From Brevinema_A sp051647245 (lineage in GTDB: Bacteria > Spirochaetota > Brevinematia > Brevinematales > Brevinemataceae): a DNA stretch of 63,033 nt. This document shows, one piece after another, positions 24,687 through 33,025 of this stretch. A model generated the notes under the pieces. It had not been told where the DNA came from. It worked only from the letters and a program-made list of their open reading frames with translations, and made no database searches. Position 1 is the first letter of the stretch, and each line of letters begins with the position of its first letter. Location of the stretch: positions 1 to 63,033 of the forward strand of contig JBOFDS010000003.1 in assembly GCA_051647245.1 (NCBI GenBank). The letters run 5' to 3'. A program made the translations under genes and the position numbers.

Positions 24687-26172
24687 TCGTTAGCTCCTGC
24701 AGATGAGTCCTGATGATAGTGTTTAGATCCTCGCTCTGGGCGAAATTCGCTTTAAGCTCCTCACTAAGACGGCTAAATTCCTCTGCGAAATCGAGGGTGT
24801 CTTCGATATCCTCCGTCCCTGTGTAGCGTCCAGGTGTCAGTACATAGTCATGCTCCGCAATCCCGCTTAAACTCACACTCGCACAAAATCCCTTCTTATC
24901 CTCGTACACACCATCCTTATTCCGCCACTCATGGTATGTTTCAGAAATAAGCTCCATATCTTCATTGCTCAAGTCTTTCAAACGACGATTCACCATCGTA
25001 CCAAGCTTCCTCGCGTCAATAAACAAAACTTCGCCCGATCTATCCTTAAACTTCGCTCGAGCCGTCTTATCCTTCCTCAAAATCCATAAACAAACAGGTA
25101 TCCCCGTCGTATAGAACAATTGCGTCGGCATCGCCACAATACAATCAACAGCATCCGCTTCAAGCATCTGCTTTCGGATCTCGCCTTCTTGCCCACCACC
25201 AGAGAGGGAACCATTCGCCAACACAACTCCAGCTACACCATCATTACTAAGATGATAATAAATATGCTGCAACCAAGCATAGTTCGCATTACCGGTCGGA
25301 GGCACCCCAAATTTCCAACGCACATCATTTGTTAGTTTGTCCCCACCCCAATCAGAAATATTAAAAGGCGGATTAGCCATAATGTATTCAAATTTTTGTA
25401 GCTTATGCAGATTGTCGTAGAAGGTATCGGCGTGTTTCTTCCCTATATTCCCTTCAATCCCACGAATCGCGAGATTGATTTGACATAGTCTCCAAGTTGT
25501 TGGGTTACTTTCTTGTCCATACACAGAAATATCATCAATTCTACCAGAATGTTCCTCGATAAAATGCCCACTCTGTACAAACATCCCACCACTCCCACAA
25601 CAAGGATCATAGACACGTCCATGGAACGGCTCAATCATCTGCACAAGCGTTTTCACAACACATGCAGGGGTATAAAATTCGCCCCCGCCCTTGCCTTCTT
25701 GACTGGCAAATTTCCCTAAGAAATACTCATACACACGGCCTAGAATATCTTTATCTTCTTCTGTATAAAGAGTGGTATTTGAGACCAGATCAACGATCTC
25801 ACCTAGTGTATATGAGTTTAGATCTGGTTTTGCGTATCTTTTATCAAGCACACCTTTCAAGGCATTGTTTTCGGTTTCGATCTTCCTCAAAACTTCATCA
25901 ATCTTCAAACCAATATCTGGGGTCTTTGCATTCTGCCTAATAAATTCCCAACGAGCATCTTCTGGTACATAGAATACGTTCTCCGCTTCACAATATAATC
26001 GAATATCTGCTCGCTCGGAGTCATCGGCTTTATTGTAATACACCTCGAACTTATCAGAAATATATTTCAAAAAAAATAAACCTAAGATGATGTGTTTGTA
26101 TTCGCCAGGATCCATATTACTTCGTAGTTTATCAGCCATTTCCCATAATTTTTTTTCTATATCTAATGCCAT
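24673..26172 (-). CDS. hsdM: Type I restriction DNA adenine methylase subunit
   Basis: N6-adenine methyltransferase subunit of 499 aa. The N-terminal helical HsdM domain is followed by 'GEFYTPACVVKTLV' (about 165), the SAM motif 'DPCCGSGGMFVQS' (about 190) and the catalytic 'NPPFN' (about 271). It modifies host targets with HsdS and forms the core for HsdR. It is the first gene of the operon, with AAGGAC before the ATG. Confidence 0.95.
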   Translation of the reverse strand: MALDIEKKLWEMADKLRSNMDPGEYKHIILGLFFLKYISDKFEVYYNKADDSERADIRLYCEAENVFYVPEDARWEFIRQNAKTPDIGLKIDEVLRKIETENNALKGVLDKRYAKPDLNSYTLGEIVDLVSNTTLYTEEDKDILGRVYEYFLGKFASQEGKGGGEFYTPACVVKTLVQMIEPFHGRVYDPCCGSGGMFVQSGHFIEEHSGRIDDISVYGQESNPTTWRLCQINLAIRGIEGNIGKKHADTFYDNLHKLQKFEYIMANPPFNISDWGGDKLTNDVRWKFGVPPTGNANYAWLQHIYYHLSNDGVAGVVLANGSLSGGGQEGEIRKQMLEADAVDCIVAMPTQLFYTTGIPVCLWILRKDKTARAKFKDRSGEVLFIDARKLGTMVNRRLKDLSNEDMELISETYHEWRNKDGVYEDKKGFCASVSLSGIAEHDYVLTPGRYTGTEDIEDTLDFAEEFSRLSEELKANFAQSEDLNTIIRTHLQELTNEIE

Positions 26173-26225
26173 AAAAGGGTCCTTTTTTTTATTTTAATAG
26201 AATCTCAGTCACCTATTTCAATTAA

Positions 26226-26252
26226 CCCCTCCGAAGTTTTCACTAACGGAGG
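26226..26252 (-). terminator. Weak hairpin after the transporter operon
   Basis: A 7-bp stem CCCTCCG/CGGAGGG lies just after the stop at 26259. The following tract on the minus strand is not a clean T run, so termination may be partial and read-through toward hsdM is possible. Confidence 0.5.
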
Positions 26253-26258
26253 GATCGT

Positions 26259-28409
26259 CTAAGATCTTGGAATCATAAAATCAGCACCATAAATAATATA
26301 CAAATATTCTACATTATTTTTGGGAATAAATTGTTTTGTGCCTTTGAAAGTCACTTCTTTTAACTCTAGAGGAGGGAATTTTTTCTCAATAAATCCAACA
26401 TCCTCATAAACTAAAGAGGTAAGACCATCAGAATCTTCTTGATAAACATAAATTTCTAGTTCAACATGGTGATAGATTGCCTTCAAATAGCTTTCATTCT
26501 GATCTGAGGAGATAATTTCAAGATGATCAAAACCAGCTTTTTTAAGGCTAAGGAGTAGTTTGTTCAGATGGTCTTTTCCGAGAATACCAAAATTAATATT
26601 AGTATCCCCTTTAATGAAGTTACCCTCTCGAACAAAACCCAACAGTGTCGCATAATCAAGCCAATAAGTCATATTTTCTTCTTGTAAAACACGTGTTGCA
26701 GCCTGTAAAGCTTCTTGGCCTTTGGATTGTAATTCTGAGGCCTTTTTTTCTTGTAGTAAAGCTTCTTTTCCTTCTTTTTTAAGATGATAATTGGCAAAGA
26801 AAGAAAATCCATACTTCGCCAAAAGATTGATTGTGAAAATAATAGTTGCAATCGCAAAGACAACAGAGAATTCACCTTCATCGCCTTTACTTACCATTAA
26901 AACAGAGAGGAGTCTCGTCGTAGGAGTGTACAGAAAGATGACTGCTGATATCGTGAGCATACTATTGATAAATAAATAAGAGAGCGAGTAAAGGATTTCT
27001 CGAGAAGATAATGGTGAAATGATTTTAATCAAAAATCCTACCCATGATCCTGCATAGATTTTTTGAACATTTTCATAATCTTGGTTTAGGCTTTGAAATC
27101 TATTGGCAAAAGTGATATAGGGTTGTGCGAAGTAGTGAATTACGTTCGCAAAAATAAGTATCCAAGCCGTGTTATAAATAAATTTCAAAGGATTGTTTGG
27201 ATTGTTAAAGAAGTAGATATACGCAATCCCCAAAACCATTCCTGGGATACTATTTGGTAATATAGAAAAAAAGTAGCCTAACTTACGGAGTCTTGGGAAA
27301 TTCTGTTCTCGTATGGAGAAGTAAGCCGATAAAAACGCTAACACTGTTCCTATTAATGCAGAAAGAATCGCTGTGAAGATAGTAAATCCTAGAATTTGAT
27401 ACAAAGAACTGCCAAAGATTCTGAACTGATAGCTTTTTAACGATAAAGCGGCAGAATAAGGCCACCTTTCCGCAAAAGAACCAAAGATCATTAAGGATAG
27501 TAGTAACATAACTACAAACGAAATAACACCACAATAAATAAAATAGAAAACATCTCTAGGCTTATATGGAGAGATCTCAAGGTGTTTTTTAGTTGATTTA
27601 TCACTGTGAGAATTGTTAAATAATAAATTCAGAACAAAGAAAATAAGAGAAGGAAAAATCAAGAAAATCGCAATAACTGCACCAAGATTGATATTTTGGA
27701 GCCCTATTACTTGTTTGAAGATTTCGGTGGCGAGGACGTTATAATTTCCCCCAATAATTTTAGGTATCCCAAAATCAGTAAACGCTGTGATATACGCGAT
27801 CATAAAACCAGAAAAAAAGTATCCTTTTAGTACAGGCAAGGTAATAGTAAAAAATCTACGAATACGATTTGCTCCAAAAAGCTCAGCAATTTGATGAAGC
27901 TGGAGATTCATGTTTTGGAGGGCAAGGAGAAAATAAAGAGATAAAACAGGAAAAATATACAAAATCTCTGCGATAAGAATCCCTTTGAACCCATAAATAT
28001 CAATTTCCACACCGAAAAATTTGGTGAAAATACCTAATTTACCAAAGAGATAGAGTAATATCGTAGCGATAACGATAGATGGAATTAATAAAAAGAGAGA
28101 AGAAATAAATCCAAAGATCATTTTGAAATGTTTTGGAAGGACAAAAATGCCATAAGCAAAGAAAAAAGAAAGGAGCACAGCAATAGTAGCTGACCAAAAA
28201 GATAGGAAGAGACTGTTTGTTAAGGCTTTGACAATGTTTGGATTTTGAAAGATAATTTGAAAATTTTGAATACCAATAAATCTACTTTGAGTATCAAAAA
28301 AGACAAAACGAAAGAGACTAAGAAGCGGTAAGACAAGAAAAATAGACACCATTGATATCAGTAGAAAAGTGATATAGTATTTTGGATTACGCCATGCGGA
28401 CATGTACAA
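26259..28409 (-). CDS. Phosphonate-type ABC permease fused to a LicD-like domain
   Basis: 716 aa. Residues 1-540 form a double permease of the iron(III)/2-aminoethylphosphonate class, with two blocks of about six membrane helices each. After a short coiled linker (about 545-570), the last ~140 residues follow the LicD/fukutin plan: 'YWLDYATLLGFVREGNFI' (about 583-600), then 'FPPLELKEVTFKG' and a final 'YIIYGADFMIP'. LicD proteins transfer phosphocholine from CDP-choline to sugars. The expected WDDDID metal motif reads GDTNIN here, so the acidic triad is degraded and catalysis is doubtful. I know of no such fusion. It is the last gene of the operon and overlaps the ATPase gene by 23 bp. Confidence 0.85.
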   Translation of the reverse strand: MYMSAWRNPKYYITFLLISMVSIFLVLPLLSLFRFVFFDTQSRFIGIQNFQIIFQNPNIVKALTNSLFLSFWSATIAVLLSFFFAYGIFVLPKHFKMIFGFISSLFLLIPSIVIATILLYLFGKLGIFTKFFGVEIDIYGFKGILIAEILYIFPVLSLYFLLALQNMNLQLHQIAELFGANRIRRFFTITLPVLKGYFFSGFMIAYITAFTDFGIPKIIGGNYNVLATEIFKQVIGLQNINLGAVIAIFLIFPSLIFFVLNLLFNNSHSDKSTKKHLEISPYKPRDVFYFIYCGVISFVVMLLLSLMIFGSFAERWPYSAALSLKSYQFRIFGSSLYQILGFTIFTAILSALIGTVLAFLSAYFSIREQNFPRLRKLGYFFSILPNSIPGMVLGIAYIYFFNNPNNPLKFIYNTAWILIFANVIHYFAQPYITFANRFQSLNQDYENVQKIYAGSWVGFLIKIISPLSSREILYSLSYLFINSMLTISAVIFLYTPTTRLLSVLMVSKGDEGEFSVVFAIATIIFTINLLAKYGFSFFANYHLKKEGKEALLQEKKASELQSKGQEALQAATRVLQEENMTYWLDYATLLGFVREGNFIKGDTNINFGILGKDHLNKLLLSLKKAGFDHLEIISSDQNESYLKAIYHHVELEIYVYQEDSDGLTSLVYEDVGFIEKKFPPLELKEVTFKGTKQFIPKNNVEYLYIIYGADFMIPRS

Positions 28410-29331
28410 CTTCCCCTAGATGATAGGAATTTTCTCTAAATTCTTTATTGTGAACCAGAATATTAATATCCTGCCCTAAATAATTTAGAACGACTTTATA
28501 GAAAGTTCCTTGAAACTTAATGAGGGAGATTGTTGCTGAAAAATCTCCTTGACTGCGATCTAGTACGAAAGCATCTGGTCGGACTTGGTGGACTTGATTA
28601 TTGTGTTTGAAAACATTTACATCAGTGAGAAAGTCTGCTACGAATACATCACTTGGATGGTGGTAGAGCTCTTCTGTTGTACCTTGTTGAACAATACGTC
28701 CTCCATTGTAAACAGCAATATAATCAGAGATACCAAGAGCTTCTTCACGATCGTGAGTAACAAGAATAGCAGTGATTCCAAGCTCTAACTGAACCTTACG
28801 CACTAAAGTTCGAAGACTTTCACGGATTTTTGCGTCCAAAGCTGAGAAAGGCTCATCCATCAATAATAACGAAGGCTCAATGATCAACGCTCTTGCTAAA
28901 GCGACGCGTTGCTGCTGACCACCAGAGATCTGATGCGGGAATTTTTTTTCTGCGTGCCCCATTTCTAAATGCTCAAGCATTTCCAATACTTTTCTTTTGA
29001 TGAGATCTTGAGGCATTTTTTTGGCACGAAGTCCATAAGCAACATTTTCAAAAACCGTCATATTAGGAAAGAGTGTATAGTCTTGAAAAACCATCCCTAT
29101 CCCACGTTCAAAAGGCGCTAATTTTGTAATATCTTGACCGTTAAAAAATACTTGACCTTGATCTGGAGTTTCGAGCCCTGCAATAATACGAAGAGTGGTT
29201 GTTTTTCCACAACCACTTCCTCCGAGTAATGTTAAGAGTTTGCCTTTTTCCAATTCAAAGTTAATACCTTCTAAAACAGTCTGCTTATTGAAACTTTTAG
29301 AGATATTTTTTAGAACTAGTGCTGTACTCAT
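28387..29331 (-). CDS. ABC transporter ATPase, 2-aminoethylphosphonate/Fe type
   Basis: 314 aa ATP-binding subunit. Walker A 'GGSGCGKTTT', signature 'ISGGQQQRVALARAL' and Walker B 'LLMDEPFSALD' lead to the His-loop 'VTHDREEA', and a C-terminal TOBE-like beta domain of about 85 residues follows. It powers the fused permease encoded next. It begins directly after the binding-protein stop. Confidence 0.92.
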   Translation of the reverse strand: MSTALVLKNISKSFNKQTVLEGINFELEKGKLLTLLGGSGCGKTTTLRIIAGLETPDQGQVFFNGQDITKLAPFERGIGMVFQDYTLFPNMTVFENVAYGLRAKKMPQDLIKRKVLEMLEHLEMGHAEKKFPHQISGGQQQRVALARALIIEPSLLLMDEPFSALDAKIRESLRTLVRKVQLELGITAILVTHDREEALGISDYIAVYNGGRIVQQGTTEELYHHPSDVFVADFLTDVNVFKHNNQVHQVRPDAFVLDRSQGDFSATISLIKFQGTFYKVVLNYLGQDINILVHNKEFRENSYHLGEVVHVRMA

Positions 29332-30321
29332 CTATTGGCCACCACCGTAACGTCTTTCCCATTCTTTGATGATACGGGTTTTGTTTTCAGCTGCCCAGAC
29401 AAGATCATTGTTAACCATTTTTTTGACAAAAGGATTGTTTAATTCACTATTCAGTGGGACAAATGAGCGAATATTTTTATAGAAAGCAAGAGCTTTTTCG
29501 GAACCCGTTGCCCAGTCCATATAGACTTTTGCAGCTTCTTTGATTTCTGGTTTTTTGATTAAGGCAATCAATTCAACTTCCCATGCAGCACCTTCATTTG
29601 GAAGTATAATTTCAGCAACATCTGGAGTTGAATTAATAATAACAAAAGCACCAGCATCAGAACCAATACCTACCAAATGCTCCCCTTGAACTGCTGTTTT
29701 GAAAGGAGATGTGCTGGAAAGAGCGTAATTTTTGATATTTTTATGTAATGCGTCCATGTATTCCCATGCTTTTTCTTCACCAAGACGTTGGATCAAGGCA
29801 GAAACGATCATATAACCAGTGCCTGTTGCTGCTGGATTTGGGAGGACAATTTCATTAGAATAGATTGTATTAGTCAAGTCAGCATAACTTTTAGGTGCTG
29901 GAAGCCCTCTTTTTTCTAGTTCAATTTTATTAACAAGAAAGGCGTCAAACCATGCAGATAGTCCGATCCAAAGCGGCTCAGGACTTTCTGTATCATAAAA
30001 ACGCTTATCAAAATCTGCTAAATTGGTTGGTGTGTAAGGAGCGAGCATCCCAAGATCTTTCATGTTAAGGGTTTCGCTTGTTGCTAAGATATGAATGATA
30101 TCGGCTTGAGGATTATCTTTTTCAGCAATTAATTTTGCACCAAGAACGCCACTGGATTCACGGATAAAGTTGACTTTAATTTCAGGATGATCTTCTTTGA
30201 ATAATTGCTCGAGGGTTGCCACTTCATCTTCATAAAGTGCTGTATAAACGGTGAGAGTATCTTTAGACTGTCCACATCCTACTAAAAATAGGAACAATGA
30301 TGCAAATAATAACTTTTTCAT
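29332..30321 (-). CDS. Lipoprotein substrate-binding protein of the same transporter
   Basis: 329 aa. Lipobox 'LVGCG' with Cys near residue 16, then a type II periplasmic binding fold of the iron(III)/2-aminoethylphosphonate group: 'LTVYTALYEDEV' at the start, 'SGVLGAKLIAEKDNPQADI' in the middle, 'NPAATGTGYMIVSALIQRLG' in the hinge region. No iron-binding tyrosine pair is obvious, which favours a phosphonate or phospho-alcohol ligand over iron. Its stop and the next start abut. Confidence 0.85.
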   Translation of the reverse strand: MKKLLFASLFLFLVGCGQSKDTLTVYTALYEDEVATLEQLFKEDHPEIKVNFIRESSGVLGAKLIAEKDNPQADIIHILATSETLNMKDLGMLAPYTPTNLADFDKRFYDTESPEPLWIGLSAWFDAFLVNKIELEKRGLPAPKSYADLTNTIYSNEIVLPNPAATGTGYMIVSALIQRLGEEKAWEYMDALHKNIKNYALSSTSPFKTAVQGEHLVGIGSDAGAFVIINSTPDVAEIILPNEGAAWEVELIALIKKPEIKEAAKVYMDWATGSEKALAFYKNIRSFVPLNSELNNPFVKKMVNNDLVWAAENKTRIIKEWERRYGGGQ

Positions 30322-31061
30322 TATTTTTCTCCTTTTTGGATAAGTTTTGGATATATATCCTTTTCTACTCTTTCTAAATGAATATGGCTATCGATCTCGC
30401 TCCAAACAAGATCATTCACCAAAGCATAACCCATATTTCCAATGGCTTCGATACAATATTCATAACCAATATAATCATTGTTTACTTGTTCAAAATGCTT
30501 CCACATACGAGACGCATAGTTAGCACTGATCTTTGTTACGCCTACAAGCTCTCCATAAGGTTTTGTAGGGACGTCTTTGGATAGTTTTCCTAGCACATCG
30601 CCTTCTAATTCAAAGAAATAATCATCATCAGTGTGTTGGATATCAGATAACATCATGACACTTTCACGAGCATCCTCAACAAGAGTCTGGACTGTTCTTT
30701 TTTCATAGATGAGATCGCTTTCAAGCAGGAGTACATTTTTTCCTTCCACAAGATTTTTTGCATAATGAAAAGACGCCATACTACCTGTTTCGGCATAGCG
30801 TGGATTTTCGACAGTGGAGACATTAGTGTTTTTTTGAGCAAGCTCTTCATAAAAATGTTTCAAATGCCCTGTAACAATAACGATATTTTCAACGCCAAAT
30901 TCTTGCAAGATATCAATGGAACGCTGTACTAAAGGACGCCCACCAATAGGAAAACATCCCTTTGGCATCTCTGTAGTAATTCCAGCGAAACGGGTACCCA
31001 TTCCTGCTGCGAGGATAACAGCTGTATTAAGCATGATTTTTGCTCCTATATTTGAAGACAA
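30321..31061 (-). CDS. LicC/PntC-like cytidylyltransferase
   Basis: 246 aa nucleotidyltransferase (likely start at 31034, 'MLNTAVILAAGMGTRF'). The N-terminal signature 'ILAAGMGTRF...EMPKG' binds CTP; 'ETGSMASFHYA' and 'LLLESDLIYE' mark the active site, with metal-binding Asp. The family makes CDP-choline or CDP-aminoethylphosphonate from the phosphorylated alcohol and CTP. It overlaps the YidC-like gene, and with the transporter downstream it suggests uptake followed by activation. Confidence 0.85.
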   Translation of the reverse strand: MSSNIGAKIMLNTAVILAAGMGTRFAGITTEMPKGCFPIGGRPLVQRSIDILQEFGVENIVIVTGHLKHFYEELAQKNTNVSTVENPRYAETGSMASFHYAKNLVEGKNVLLLESDLIYEKRTVQTLVEDARESVMMLSDIQHTDDDYFFELEGDVLGKLSKDVPTKPYGELVGVTKISANYASRMWKHFEQVNNDYIGYEYCIEAIGNMGYALVNDLVWSEIDSHIHLERVEKDIYPKLIQKGEK

Positions 31062-31701
31062 GAGTTCGGATCAAATAAAATAAATTGTTACACGTCCAAT
31101 ATATCAAAAGCGCTGAAGAAGAGTTATAAAGCCAAATCAAAAAAGCTCCTGATAAGACTAATAATTTTATATTATCTTTATGAAAAAGCGGTTTTGGGAA
31201 ATGCTCTATCCAAATAGCCAGCATATTAACTCCCGTCATCACAAAGGGAAGAATATTAAAACCAAAGAGCAAAGCATCTGGTTGAGCAAGATCTGCCACT
31301 CCAAATCCTGATGCGCCCCCAAAAATATGATTGTTATTCAAAACAGTGTAAGCTGCTGCAAACAAAGGAATTAATACAAATAAAGTCATAGATTCTCTAA
31401 AAGCAAGGAGAGGATTGTAATGAAATTTAGCATAAACTTCTTCCGTCTTGTTAAAGAGAGCTTCGCCACTGTATTGATTGTTCACTTCGTCCATTTCGTG
31501 CTTGACCTTTAATTTCAAAGCCTTTTCTTTTGCTTCAACTGTACTTGCCCACGCAAATAAAGGAGTGGATAGTAAGGTAAGACAAATAGACAATACAGGT
31601 AAGCTCCAAACAGGATCCATCACCATAAGACAGAGATCGAGAATCCCTCGAAAGATCATTTCGAAAGGAAAAATAATAATATAATAAAGGATATTAAGCA
31701 T
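31027..31701 (-). CDS. YidC/Oxa1-like membrane protein
   Basis: 224 aa with five hydrophobic segments: an N-terminal pair, a cytoplasmic coiled loop ('KEKALKLKVKHEMDEVNNQY', about 60-79), then three C-terminal helices. This is the plan of a YidC/Oxa1 insertase without the large periplasmic domain. It sits between a TagF-like transferase and a cytidylyltransferase and overlaps both, so it probably serves the polymer machinery. The housekeeping YidC is expected elsewhere. Confidence 0.75.
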   Translation of the reverse strand: MLNILYYIIIFPFEMIFRGILDLCLMVMDPVWSLPVLSICLTLLSTPLFAWASTVEAKEKALKLKVKHEMDEVNNQYSGEALFNKTEEVYAKFHYNPLLAFRESMTLFVLIPLFAAAYTVLNNNHIFGGASGFGVADLAQPDALLFGFNILPFVMTGVNMLAIWIEHFPKPLFHKDNIKLLVLSGAFLIWLYNSSSALLIYWTCNNLFYLIRTLVFKYRSKNHA

Positions 31702-32806
31702 TTAAACGCTCCAACAACGCTAGATAATGATCGACAAGTTTAGGAATGGTTGAGCCAAAATTTGGAATCATTTGTTTATGATTTTGGATATTTTTTTTCA
31801 CTTTATCCTTATCGATAGCGGAGGCTTTTTGGACAATATTTTCATCATCGACAGAAAGAACTAAGCCAGCCTCTTGATACAAAACTCGATCTTCCCAAGG
31901 TTTTTCCGTGAGAAAATCGCCTTCGAATGCAGCATATTTGGACGTATCCCTTTCAAAATCAACGATAATAAAAGGTTTTTCTGTTAAAAATGCATAATCA
32001 AAAACTATTCCCGAAATAGAAGAAACCATAACATCTGCTCTTTTTAGAGAAGGCATAAAATTAATATCTCTATCTAATGTGAAATCTGGATGAGATTGAT
32101 ATTTTTGACAAATCCCATTAATGAGCTTTGCGTCAGCTTTGAAACTTTGCGGATGAGGTCTGAAAATTACTTCGTAACCCTCACTAAGAAATTTATCAAA
32201 AAGATCATATTTCATATAATTTAGGTAGTTATTCCCACCCCAATTTGTCGCAATTAACACAGAGGGTTTATTCCCTTGTTGTGCTTCGGTACGATCAAAT
32301 TCTGCAACATAATGATCGTAATAAGGCAAACCAATCACATGCCGTTGCTCTTTTAGATATGAAAAACCATAGATACGTGTTTTTTCGATGGCATCAAGAG
32401 TAGAACCTTGAAAAGTGGTACTGAGACAAATACTATCAAAAGAATCAAAAGAATAGCGTTGATACCAATGCAGATCGGCAGGTGAGTGCATATAATAACT
32501 ATAATGTTTAACATGAGGAGATCTTTTTAACGCTAGGCTATTTAAGCCAGGTGTTGTTGTGATAAAGAGATCTGCCTTTAAACGACTCAATTGAAACCAA
32601 GTATGGAAATTTGGCTTTACGAGAAGAATTTTGACATTAGGTATGGACTCAGCAAGAAGAGGATCTTTAGGATCTAAGGTAATATAAGATACGGATGTTT
32701 TCTCAGCAAGAGCTCGGACAAGAGGCGTATTCGTAAAACGATACATCCCCCCTTCCGAAAAAACTACAAGCGATGATCCGTTAATATCAGACCATGTGGA
32801 CATCAT
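31694..32806 (-). CDS. CDP-glycerol glycerophosphotransferase-like (TagF/TagB family)
   Basis: 370 aa of GT-B type. Features are 'HYSYYMHSP' near residue 115, 'IFRPHPQSFK' near 230 and the polyol-phosphate transferase motif 'MVSSISGIVFDYAFLTEKPFI' less its last residue (about 278-297). The family transfers glycerol- or ribitol-phosphate from CDP donors in teichoic-acid-like polymers. Gene start overlaps the previous stop (TAATG). Confidence 0.85.
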   Translation of the reverse strand: MMSTWSDINGSSLVVFSEGGMYRFTNTPLVRALAEKTSVSYITLDPKDPLLAESIPNVKILLVKPNFHTWFQLSRLKADLFITTTPGLNSLALKRSPHVKHYSYYMHSPADLHWYQRYSFDSFDSICLSTTFQGSTLDAIEKTRIYGFSYLKEQRHVIGLPYYDHYVAEFDRTEAQQGNKPSVLIATNWGGNNYLNYMKYDLFDKFLSEGYEVIFRPHPQSFKADAKLINGICQKYQSHPDFTLDRDINFMPSLKRADVMVSSISGIVFDYAFLTEKPFIIVDFERDTSKYAAFEGDFLTEKPWEDRVLYQEAGLVLSVDDENIVQKASAIDKDKVKKNIQNHKQMIPNFGSTIPKLVDHYLALLERLNA

Positions 32807-32985
32807 TACTTATTTCTCTTGTTTTTGATTGCGTAGAAGATTTTCTTACCATAAAAACCTAATCCTGCAGCAATTGCAATAACAAAAGCTAAAAGTCCAC
32901 TGCCTGAATTAGGATCAAGGTAAGCATGTGTTGGTAATGTAAGACCAAATACGGTCAAAGAAAGAAAAAATCCAAGAAATCTCAT
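32806..32985 (-). CDS. 59-aa membrane protein with signal-like N-terminus
   Basis: Short gene reading 'MRFLGFFLSLTVFGLTLPTH', then 'AYLDPNSGSGLLAFVIAIAA', one membrane helix and a basic tail 'KNKRNK'. Small proteins with a YLDPGSG-type motif recur next to sulfatase-fold and polymer genes in many bacteria. The ribosome site AGGATGG precedes it. It probably helps localise the neighbouring sulfatase-fold enzyme or transferase. Confidence 0.75.
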   Translation of the reverse strand: MRFLGFFLSLTVFGLTLPTHAYLDPNSGSGLLAFVIAIAAGLGFYGKKIFYAIKNKRNK

Positions 32986-33025
32986 TGGAAACCATCCTTT
33001 AATTTAGTTTTTTATATTATTTTTA

